A stretch of 64,000 bases of DNA from Acinetobacter cumulans (GTDB lineage Bacteria > Pseudomonadota > Gammaproteobacteria > Pseudomonadales > Moraxellaceae): assembly GCF_003024525.3 (NCBI RefSeq), contig NZ_CP035934.2, positions 1,054,001 through 1,118,000 on the forward strand. The letters run 5' to 3'. The notes beneath the pieces were generated by a model. That model made no database searches. It was not told the origin of the DNA and saw only the letters and a list, made by a program, of their open reading frames with translations. Of this stretch, positions 9,464 through 17,227 are shown one piece after another (positions within the stretch are counted from its first letter, which is position 1; the number at the start of each line of letters is the position of its first letter). Position numbers and translations under genes: made by a program.

Positions 9464-9554
9464 GGAAGCGTGGCAGAGCGGTTTAATGCACCGGTCTTGA
9501 AAACCGACGAGGGCTTATACCCCTCCGTGAGTTCGAATCTCACCGCTTCCGCCA
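9464..9554 (+). tRNA. tRNA-Ser (UGA), copy 2
   Basis: All 91 bases are identical to the copy at 9054, including the encoded CCA and the C-A mismatch at the top of the anticodon stem. The identity extends only about ten bases on either side, after which spacers and terminator stems differ. Each copy therefore appears to be an independent transcription unit. Confidence 0.98.
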
Positions 9555-9559
9555 AATTC

Positions 9560-9594
9560 AAAAAAGCCCTTGTGAAAACAAGGGCTTTTTTTTT
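9560..9594 (+). terminator. Terminator of second tRNA-Ser
   Basis: The stem AAGCCCTTGT / ACAAGGGCTT has a short A-rich loop and nine following T residues. Confidence 0.9.
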
Positions 9595-9853
9595 GTGTCT
9601 CATTTAGGCCAATATCCATTCATGAGCCGAAAGAATAGATAGACTTGATACAAATAAACATTCTACTATTGAAGTACTTTGCTTAAGTCCAACATTAAAT
9701 GCGATAAAAGCATAGTAACCATAAATCTGTATGAAATAGACTGTAGTCTGAAACAAGAGATTCGTGGTAGCACTATGATAAAATTGCTAAGAATAATTCA
9801 TACGAATAATCAAATAAAAAGTCGCTGAGTTATCAAATAATAAGGAGTGAGAA

Positions 9854-10606
9854 ATGGATAAACCACTAGAAATTGATGAACAGGAATGGCAAGCACGTTG
9901 TCAGCTGGCGGCCTTATATCGTTTGATTGCTTATTATAAAATGACTGACTTAATTGATACGCACATTAGTTTACGTTTAGCACATCAGCCTGAATATTTT
10001 TTAATTAATAAATATGGCGTTACCTTTGATCGTATGCGCGCTTCAGATTTGGTCAAAATTGATCATGAAGGGAACATCGTCGCACATTATGATGAAGGTA
10101 AAATGGTTAATGTTGCAGGTTTTGTAATTCATTCCGCCTTACATCATGCGCGGGCAGATATAAACTGTGTAATACATACCCATACTGCGGATGGTATTGC
10201 GGTTTCAGCACAGACACAAGGCCTATTACCTTTATCACAACATGCGCTGAAGTTTTATCAAAATATTGCTTATCATGAATATGAAGGGATTGCTTTTTCG
10301 ACTGAAGAGCGGGTACGTTTGGTGAAAGACATGGCCCATTATCGGTGCATGATTTTACGTAATCACGGGTTGCTGGCAACAGGTGATACGGTTGCACGAG
10401 CCTTTCATGAAATTTACTTTTTAGAACGTGCATGCCAAATTCAGATTAAAGCCTTGAGCAGTTCATCATTGCATTATCCTAGTCCAGAAGTGCGTGAACA
10501 CACACTCAAACAATTTGAAAGTCCACAGGCAGAGCCTATTATTAGGGTGGCCTGGAATGCCGCATTGTCATTAATTGAAGATCAAAAAGCGGATTATTGC
10601 CAATAG
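9854..10606 (+). CDS. Class II aldolase/adducin family protein
   Basis: This 250-residue protein has the class II aldolase fold. The metal-binding histidines are seen in CVIHTHTADG (near residue 112) and in RNHGLLATGD (near residue 175). The N-terminal segment DTHISLRL resembles the family substrate loop. Family members include sugar-phosphate aldolases and decarboxylating or dehydratase relatives, and the substrate here cannot be told. A strong AAGGAG site precedes the ATG. No sugar-pathway genes lie nearby, which argues against a simple catabolic role. Confidence 0.88.
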   Translation: MDKPLEIDEQEWQARCQLAALYRLIAYYKMTDLIDTHISLRLAHQPEYFLINKYGVTFDRMRASDLVKIDHEGNIVAHYDEGKMVNVAGFVIHSALHHARADINCVIHTHTADGIAVSAQTQGLLPLSQHALKFYQNIAYHEYEGIAFSTEERVRLVKDMAHYRCMILRNHGLLATGDTVARAFHEIYFLERACQIQIKALSSSSLHYPSPEVREHTLKQFESPQAEPIIRVAWNAALSLIEDQKADYCQ

Positions 10607-10791
10607 TTTGACGAAGCATTGCCCAATCAAAAAATCGACATGGTTTTAGCTTTATATAAAGCTAAGGCAGAGTACGAATTGAATAAGATGTGGCTTATTT
10701 TATCTTAGTAGGTCTGGGCGTGAGGGAAGAGAGAATAGTCAGCGTCTAGCCAAAGCGTTATCATAGTGCCATTACAGTAGTGGAATGTATT

Positions 10792-11859
10792 ATGAAAATT
10801 GTTGCAGATGAAAATCTGGCATATACCGAATATTTCTTTGCAGAATTTGGTGAAATACAACAAAAAGCAGGTCGCACTTTAACGGCAACTGATGTGCAAG
10901 ATGCGGATGCACTTTTGGTTCGTTCTGTAACGAAAGTAAATACAACGCTTATTGCTGGATCATCATTAAAATTTGTGGGTAGTGCAACGATTGGAACAGA
11001 TCATTTAGATATCGCTGCAATTGAGCAACAAGGCATGACATGGTCAAATGCGGCAGGTTGTAATGCGCAAGCTGTTGCAGAATATGTCATTACTGCTTTA
11101 TTAAAATTAAAACCTGAATTATTAGACGCTGGCGATGCTTTTACTTTGGGTGTTGTTGGTTTGGGTAATGTCGGTTCACGTTTGGCGACAATGGCACAGC
11201 TATTGGGTTGGAATGTGATTGGCTACGATCCTTTTGTGCAACGCGATCATGTCAAGCAAGTAGAATTTGCAGAACTATTAAAAACTGCCGATGCGATTTC
11301 AACACATGTGCCGTTGACCAAAAATGTTCAGCATTCGACTTATCACTTAATCGATGCATCTGCATTGTCGCAAATGAAAAAAGATGCAATTTTGATTAAC
11401 TCTGCACGTGGGCCAGTGGTTGCAGAAGCGGATTTAATTACAGATATTCAAAAAAATCAGCGTCAAGTCGTGCTTGATGTATTTGAACATGAGCCAGAAA
11501 TTTCAGAAGAATTGCTTAACTTAATCACTTTGGTTACACCTCATATTGCGGGTTATAGCTTAGAAGGCAAAGCACGTGGCACACAAATGATCTATGAGGC
11601 TTTTTGCAAAACCTTTCATTATGTTGCAAGCAAACAATTTGAAACGCAATTACCCACTTGCGAAGCACTATTCGTTAATCAGACACTAAAAGAAGCGCTA
11701 AAAAATCATCTGACAGAAATTTATGATATTGCTCGTGATGATGCAAATCTGCGTGCCTGTCTGGCGGATGGTAAGGTAGATCAAAAAGCTTTTGACTATT
11801 TACGTAAAACCTATCCGCTTCGTCGTGAATGGGCTGCGCATGGAGGGCCTAAAGCATGA
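10792..11859 (+). CDS. pdxB: 4-phosphoerythronate dehydrogenase PdxB
   Basis: PdxB oxidises 4-phospho-D-erythronate in pyridoxal-phosphate synthesis. The 355-residue protein starts MKIVADENLAY, the usual PdxB opening; a GTG at 10780 is rejected. It has the 2-hydroxyacid dehydrogenase fold with Rossmann motif GVVGLGNVGSRLA (near residue 121), catalytic Arg in INSARGPVV, Glu in FEHEPE and His in TPHIAGYS. The C-terminal dimer domain is present. Its stop overlaps the start of epmA by 4 bases (ATGA), so the two genes are probably translationally coupled. Confidence 0.96.
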   Translation: MKIVADENLAYTEYFFAEFGEIQQKAGRTLTATDVQDADALLVRSVTKVNTTLIAGSSLKFVGSATIGTDHLDIAAIEQQGMTWSNAAGCNAQAVAEYVITALLKLKPELLDAGDAFTLGVVGLGNVGSRLATMAQLLGWNVIGYDPFVQRDHVKQVEFAELLKTADAISTHVPLTKNVQHSTYHLIDASALSQMKKDAILINSARGPVVAEADLITDIQKNQRQVVLDVFEHEPEISEELLNLITLVTPHIAGYSLEGKARGTQMIYEAFCKTFHYVASKQFETQLPTCEALFVNQTLKEALKNHLTEIYDIARDDANLRACLADGKVDQKAFDYLRKTYPLRREWAAHGGPKA

Positions 11860-12833
11860 GTCATGTACATTATCAACCGACTTGTGATTTAGAAGCGATG
11901 CGTGCGCGTGCAAAAATGTATGCACAGTTACGTCAGTTTTTTGCATCACGTGATGTATTGGAAGTGGAAACGCCAGTCTTATCTCAAGCAGGGGTAACGG
12001 ATGTGCATTTGGCTTCAGTACAAGCCCAGCGTCATGTTTTAGGTAAAAAGGCCACGCATTATTTACAAACTTCGCCTGAGTTTGCTATGAAGCGTTTATT
12101 GGCGCATGGTAGCGGACCCATTTATCAAATTTGCAAAGTATTCCGTGATGATGAGCATGGTCGTAAACATAATAGTGAATTTACCATGTTGGAATGGTAT
12201 CGACCTGCATTTTCACTGAAAGATTTAATGTTAGAGGTTACCGACTTATTAAATGTTGTTTTAGCACATCGCTTTGGTGAAGTTAGACCCACCATTTATA
12301 GTTATAAACACGCATTTATGGATCGTTTGGATTTGAACCCACTTAAGGCAACGCTACAAGAGCTGAAAGATGCTTGTCGCCGTGTGGGCTTAAATTTAGA
12401 TTTAGGCGACGACCGTTTAGCCTATATCGATTTATTGTTTTCACACATGGTAGAACCGAGTTTAGGGTTTGATACCCCCGTATTTTTAACGGACTTTCCA
12501 CCTGAAATGGCATCACTAGCAAAAACGCGTATTGATGAAGACGGTGAGTTGGTGGCGGCACGCTTTGAACTGTATATCGAAGGTTTAGAATTGGCCAATG
12601 CCTATGATGAACTGATTGATGCAGATGTGCTTCGTAGTCGTTTTGAGGCGGATAATGCGGAACGTGAAAAGCTTGGTTTGCATATCATGCCGATTGATGA
12701 GTATTTGCTAGCTGCCTTACCCAATATGCCCGAATGTTCAGGGATCGCTTTAGGCATTGATCGCTTGCTAATGGTGGTGCAAAATCAAATGAAATTGGAA
12801 AAAGTCATTACTTTCACCGCTGATATTTCATAA
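11856..12833 (+). CDS. epmA: Elongation factor P lysyltransferase EpmA (PoxA/GenX)
   Basis: EpmA attaches beta-lysine to elongation factor P, which helps ribosomes pass polyproline stretches. The 325-residue protein is a class II lysyl-tRNA synthetase core without the anticodon-binding domain. Motif 2 is at FRDDEHGRKHNSEFTMLEWY, preceded by QTSPEFAMKRLL. Motif 3 is GIALGIDRLLM. It overlaps pdxB by 4 bases. The partner enzyme EpmB and efp are not in this window. Confidence 0.96.
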   Translation: MSHVHYQPTCDLEAMRARAKMYAQLRQFFASRDVLEVETPVLSQAGVTDVHLASVQAQRHVLGKKATHYLQTSPEFAMKRLLAHGSGPIYQICKVFRDDEHGRKHNSEFTMLEWYRPAFSLKDLMLEVTDLLNVVLAHRFGEVRPTIYSYKHAFMDRLDLNPLKATLQELKDACRRVGLNLDLGDDRLAYIDLLFSHMVEPSLGFDTPVFLTDFPPEMASLAKTRIDEDGELVAARFELYIEGLELANAYDELIDADVLRSRFEADNAEREKLGLHIMPIDEYLLAALPNMPECSGIALGIDRLLMVVQNQMKLEKVITFTADIS

Positions 12834-12871
12834 GATCTATTCAATGATAGGCTGATGATTAAATCAGCCGA

Positions 12872-13312
12872 TCATTTTAAGTATTTCGTAAAGCCCAAAC
12901 TATAGGCTTCAAATCCTAAGCTTTTATAAAAAACATGGGCTGGATACCGTTCGGGACGATTGCCACTATTAAGTAAAATACGTTTTAAACCTTGTTTGAT
13001 CGCTATTTTCTCAATAGCCTGCATCAGTGTTCTACCTAAGCCAAGACTTCTATACTGCTCATCAATGACAAAAGCTCGAATTCGAAAAAAACCATCCTCA
13101 AATTCCCAGCTGTATTGTTTGATCAATCCTGCATAGCCAATGACTTGTGCATTAGATTCGATAACCAATGTTTGATAATGCGGATCTAAATGAATGAGTT
13201 GCCAATGCTTTTGAATGCGTTCAAGCTTAATTTGATAACCGAGTTGGTAGGTAAGACGATGAATATCTTTGAGATCAGTATCTAATTGAAGTGGGCGAAT
13301 ATAGGCATGCAT
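12872..13312 (-). CDS. GNAT family N-acetyltransferase
   Basis: This 146-residue protein fits a single GNAT domain. The acetyl-CoA loop appears as YRSLGLGRTLMQAIE (near residue 89), matching the (Q/R)xxGxG/A pattern, with AFVIDEQY as the preceding beta strand. The C-terminal VFYKSLGFEAY is the typical final strand-helix motif. The substrate is unknown. The convergent neighbour is epmA, and no terminator is obvious between them. Confidence 0.88.
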   Translation of the reverse strand: MHAYIRPLQLDTDLKDIHRLTYQLGYQIKLERIQKHWQLIHLDPHYQTLVIESNAQVIGYAGLIKQYSWEFEDGFFRIRAFVIDEQYRSLGLGRTLMQAIEKIAIKQGLKRILLNSGNRPERYPAHVFYKSLGFEAYSLGFTKYLK

Positions 13313-13448
13313 GTAGCAACTGCTCCATTGTTTAGTTAGAGCATAAATGTTTTATTGGTAGATTGATGGTAAAGATTGTTGCAAAAAAGATGAACATTAA
13401 CGCTGTTATTATTATTTTTACATCTTTATTACTGTTTCGCCAAAAATA

Positions 13449-13474
13449 AAAAAGCTCCCAAAGAAGCTTTTTTA
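13449..13474 (-). terminator. cca terminator
   Basis: Read on the minus strand, the stem AAAAGCTTC / GGAGCTTTT (one G-U pair) is followed by a T-run just after the cca stop codon. Confidence 0.75.
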
Positions 13475-13487
13475 TTTCAGAATGTGC

Positions 13488-14723
13488 TTAATCAGCAAGA
13501 GCAGTGTATTTAGCTTTTAAAACGCCAAGTGCTGCAATTCGGCGCTCAATCAGCATTTCTCCAATATCTGGTCCCTGAATCTCAGGCGGCAAATCCTGTG
13601 CTTTAATATTACGCACCACTTGCATAGCATCCAAAACATAGCGTGATTGAGGGTAGTCACGGTCTTCTAAGCCTAAACGGCCTCTAGAATCACATTCACA
13701 AGCTTGTACAAAGGCTTCAACACGTTCTGGGCGACGTAATACATCTAAACGTTGTAATAGGCGCCATAAAGTACCCGGTTTTAGGGTAAGTGCTTGGTGG
13801 CACTTTAAATGCTCCTTACATACAGCAATTGCTAACTGCATGGTATTTGTTGGAACTTTTAAACGATCACAAACATCAGATACAGGTTTAACACCACGTT
13901 CCTCATGCATAATATGGCGTGGCCATTCTTCTGCAGGTGTGAGTGCTTTACCAAGGTCATGAACCAATACTGCAAATCGTACATCAAGGGAATAGCCAGC
14001 ACGGCAAGCTTGATATAATGACATCATGGTATGAATGCCACAGTCAATTTCAGGGTGGTACTCGGGGCGCTGAGGAATACCGTAGAGTGCATCTAATTCA
14101 GGGAATAAGACTTTTAATGCACCGCAACTTCTGAGTACTTCAAAGTATTCATCGGCATGATTTTCCATTAGTGCACGAGATGTTTCCTTCCATACACGTT
14201 CAGACGTTAACGCATTTAACTCACCAGAAGTGACCAATTGACGCATTAACTCAAGTGTTTCATCTGCTACACGAAAACCGAGTGCTTTATAACGGGCTGC
14301 AAAACGCGCAATACGTAATACACGTAGCGGATCTTCCGCAAATGCATCGGATACATGGCGTAATAGGCGCAATTGTAAATCACGTTGACCGCCGTATGGG
14401 TCGTAGATATTTCCATCCTGATCTTTTGCAATTGCATTGATCGTCAGGTCACGACGAATTAAATCCTGCTCCAATGTTACGCTGACATCGGTATAAAACT
14501 CGAAGCCATGATAGCCATGTCCGGATTTACGTTCTGTACGCGCTAAGGCGTACTCATCTTTGGTCTCTGGATGAAGGAAAACGGGGAAATCTTTACCCAC
14601 AGGTTGATAGCCTTGGGCAAGCATGTGTTCCGGCGTCGCGCCGACCACTACATAATCTTTTTCGTGATAGGGGTGTCCAAGCAATTGATCTCGAACTGCA
14701 CCGCCCACTAAATAAACTTGCAT
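13488..14723 (-). CDS. cca: Multifunctional CCA tRNA nucleotidyltransferase
   Basis: Cca adds or repairs the 3' CCA of tRNAs. The 411-residue protein has the N-terminal nucleotidyltransferase signature YLVGGAVRDQLLG with catalytic acids in EKDYVVVG. RRDLTINAIA and the RIARFAARY region follow. A C-terminal HD domain (VLVHDLGKALTP, near residue 255) gives the phosphatase/phosphodiesterase activity of the gammaproteobacterial form. The start codon follows directly on the T-run of a strong hairpin, and its AGAGG ribosome-binding site lies inside that hairpin (see 14725-14771). Confidence 0.97.
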   Translation of the reverse strand: MQVYLVGGAVRDQLLGHPYHEKDYVVVGATPEHMLAQGYQPVGKDFPVFLHPETKDEYALARTERKSGHGYHGFEFYTDVSVTLEQDLIRRDLTINAIAKDQDGNIYDPYGGQRDLQLRLLRHVSDAFAEDPLRVLRIARFAARYKALGFRVADETLELMRQLVTSGELNALTSERVWKETSRALMENHADEYFEVLRSCGALKVLFPELDALYGIPQRPEYHPEIDCGIHTMMSLYQACRAGYSLDVRFAVLVHDLGKALTPAEEWPRHIMHEERGVKPVSDVCDRLKVPTNTMQLAIAVCKEHLKCHQALTLKPGTLWRLLQRLDVLRRPERVEAFVQACECDSRGRLGLEDRDYPQSRYVLDAMQVVRNIKAQDLPPEIQGPDIGEMLIERRIAALGVLKAKYTALAD

Positions 14724-14724
14724 G

Positions 14725-14771
14725 AAAAAACCTCTATTCTTGCAGTCATCATGCTACAGAATAGAGGTTTT
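14725..14771 (-). terminator. maeB terminator overlapping the cca ribosome-binding site
   Basis: A perfect 14-base-pair stem (AAAACCTCTATTCT with AGAATAGAGGTTTT) has a 17-base loop. Read on the minus strand it ends in a T-run directly before the cca ATG. The 3' arm contains AGAGG, spaced 7 bases from the ATG. The hairpin would end maeB transcripts and hide the cca ribosome-binding site in any read-through RNA. Confidence 0.85.
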
Positions 14772-14804
14772 CTCAAGTCAGAACTGTGGATTCAGTGAAC
14801 TAAA

Positions 14805-17084
14805 TCACAGTGCATTTTTTTCGTTTTCTTGAATTTCAGCAACTGTAAGTGCTGTCATATTCACTAAACGACGTGTTGTCGCTGTTGGTGTCAAAATATG
14901 AACAGGCTTCGCTGCACCAAGCAAGATCGGGCCAATGGTGACATTGTTACCTGATGTTGATTTCAACAAGTTAAACGAGATGTTGGCTGCATCTAAGTTC
15001 GGCATAATCAATAAATTTGCAGAACCTTTGAAGCGTGAATTCGGGAATGCAAAATGACGAATATTTTCGTCTAATGCCGCATCGGCATGCATTTCGCCTT
15101 CAACTTCTAGTTCAGGTGCAATTTCAGTTAAAATTTCGAATACTTTACGCATTTTTTGTGCACTTGGATCATTTTGATCTGAACCAAAGCTTGAGTGCGA
15201 AAGTAAAGCAACACGTGGTGTGATACCAAAACGACGTACTTCTTCAGCAGCTAAAATGGTCATCTCAGCCAGCTGTTCAGCCGTTGGATTAGTATTTACG
15301 TAGGTGTCGGCAATAAATAAATTGCGATCTTCAAGCATCAATGCATTGAGGGTGAAGAATGTGCTACGACCTTCTTTTAAACCAATCACATTTTTTACGA
15401 AGTCAAGGTGAATGTCATAGCTTGAATAGGTACCACAAAGCATACCGTCTGCTAAACCATGACGAACCAGCATTGCTGCAATGAGCGTAGAACGACGACG
15501 AGACTCACGTTGCGCGTATTCAGGTGTTACGCCTTTACGTGCCATAAGCTCATAATAGTCATCAGCAAATTGTTCATAGTGCGGGTTTTTCTCTTGATCT
15601 ACGATTTCAATGTTGAAACCATTTTCAAGGCGTAAACCAAGCTTTTTAATATTTGCTTCAATCACAGCAGGGCGACCCACCAAGATTGGTTTAGCCATAC
15701 CTTCATCTACAGCAATTTGAACCGCACGAAGTACACGAAGGTCTTCACCTTCAGCGTATGCAATGCGCTTCGGATCTGTTTTTGCTTGCGCAAAAATAGG
15801 TTTCATCATGAATGCTGAGTTATAAACAAACTCAGACAAACGTTGACGGTAGTGAGCAAAGTCTTGAATTGGGCGAGTTGCAACACCTGAGTCCATTGCA
15901 GCTTGTGCAATTGCTGGTGCAATTTCCAAAATCAAACGTTGATCTAATGGGCGTGGAATAAGGTAATCACGACCAAATGATGCAGATTTTTCACCATAAG
16001 ATGCAGCATCTGCTTCTACATGTGCCATACGCGCAATCGCGTGTACACATGCAATTTTCATTTCTTCGTTAATGGTGGTTGCGCCAACATCCAATGCACC
16101 ACGGAAAATATATGGGAAGCAAAGGGCGTTGTTTACTTGGTTTGGATAGTCCGAGCGGCCTGTAGCCATAATCACATCTGGACGTGCAGCGTGGGCATGT
16201 TCAGGTAAAATTTCTGGATCTGGGTTAGCCAAAGCGAAGATGATCGGGTTGTCCGCCATCTCTTTAACCATATCTTGAGTCAAGATACCAGCAGCAGAAA
16301 GGCCAAGGAACATATCTGCACCCGCCATAACATCGGCAAGTTGTGTACCTTCAATATCTTGTACGTATGCTTTTTTAGAATCATCAAGGCCTTGACGTTG
16401 CGTAGTTAATAAACCACGTGAGTCAGCCACAATGATGTTTTCTTTTTTTGCACCTAAGGCACAAAGCAAGTTAAGACAAGATAGAGCAGCAGCACCTGCA
16501 CCTGAAGCGACAATTTTGAGTTCTTCAATTTTTTTGCCATTCAGTTGTAGGGCATTTAACAGCGCTGAACCAACAATAATTGATGTACCGTGTTGATCGT
16601 CATGGAATACAGGAATATTCATGCGTTCACGGAGTTTTTGCTCAATATAGAAACATTCTGGTGCCTTGATGTCTTCAAGGTTAATACCACCAAAAGTTGG
16701 TTCTAATGCTGCAACAATATCAACAATTTTGTCTGGATCATTTTCAGCAATTTCGATGTCAAATACGTCAACACCAGCGAATTTTTTGAATAATACGCCT
16801 TTACCTTCCATCACAGGTTTAGAAGCTAAAGGACCAATATTACCTAAGCCAAGAACGGCAGTACCATTCGTTACTACGGCAACCAAGTTACCACGTGCAG
16901 TATACAGTGCAGCTTTAGATGGGTCTTTTTCAATTTCTAAACATGGTGCAGCGACACCTGGAGAGTAAGCAAGCGCTAAATCATGTTGGTTAACAAGCTG
17001 TTTGCTTGGTGTTACGCTAATTTTACCTGGCGTTGGAAACTCATGATAATACAATGCCTGCTGTTTTAAAGATTGATCGTCCAT
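14805..17084 (-). CDS. maeB: NADP-dependent malic enzyme MaeB
   Basis: MaeB decarboxylates malate to pyruvate with reduction of NADP+. The 759-residue protein has the malic enzyme N-domain (YSPGVAAPC and [15 protein letters not shown]), catalytic region HDDQHGTS and the Rossmann loop [14 protein letters not shown]-terminal phosphotransacetylase-like domain (about residues 430-755) is present, as in E. coli MaeB (759 residues), where it is regulatory rather than catalytic. A DNA-level gap of 140 bases separates its start from the 3' end of the next upstream gene. Confidence 0.97.
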   Translation of the reverse strand: MDDQSLKQQALYYHEFPTPGKISVTPSKQLVNQHDLALAYSPGVAAPCLEIEKDPSKAALYTARGNLVAVVTNGTAVLGLGNIGPLASKPVMEGKGVLFKKFAGVDVFDIEIAENDPDKIVDIVAALEPTFGGINLEDIKAPECFYIEQKLRERMNIPVFHDDQHGTSIIVGSALLNALQLNGKKIEELKIVASGAGAAALSCLNLLCALGAKKENIIVADSRGLLTTQRQGLDDSKKAYVQDIEGTQLADVMAGADMFLGLSAAGILTQDMVKEMADNPIIFALANPDPEILPEHAHAARPDVIMATGRSDYPNQVNNALCFPYIFRGALDVGATTINEEMKIACVHAIARMAHVEADAASYGEKSASFGRDYLIPRPLDQRLILEIAPAIAQAAMDSGVATRPIQDFAHYRQRLSEFVYNSAFMMKPIFAQAKTDPKRIAYAEGEDLRVLRAVQIAVDEGMAKPILVGRPAVIEANIKKLGLRLENGFNIEIVDQEKNPHYEQFADDYYELMARKGVTPEYAQRESRRRSTLIAAMLVRHGLADGMLCGTYSSYDIHLDFVKNVIGLKEGRSTFFTLNALMLEDRNLFIADTYVNTNPTAEQLAEMTILAAEEVRRFGITPRVALLSHSSFGSDQNDPSAQKMRKVFEILTEIAPELEVEGEMHADAALDENIRHFAFPNSRFKGSANLLIMPNLDAANISFNLLKSTSGNNVTIGPILLGAAKPVHILTPTATTRRLVNMTALTVAEIQENEKNAL

Positions 17085-17227
17085 CTGTATCTCGATTGTT
17101 TTAAGTTGCCCAGAAAACGGGAGTTTAATAGCTATTAATCAACTGAATATATCACTTGTTAGACAGTTGGGACAGACTCAGCGTGTCATTTTTTGAATCC
17201 TGAACTGTCACATTTTTTTGTCTTATA

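Noticed and set aside
9301..9603. 100-codon minus-strand frame over the second tRNA-Ser
   Set aside because: It reads through the tRNA on the opposite strand, producing the well-known false peptide with VRFELTEGYKPSSVFKTGALNRSATLP-like sequence (here not to be taken as protein). The tRNA and terminator explain the DNA.
16666..16968. 100-codon frame opposite maeB
   Set aside because: It lies wholly inside a clearly coding gene on the other strand, and its composition is the mirror of maeB codons.
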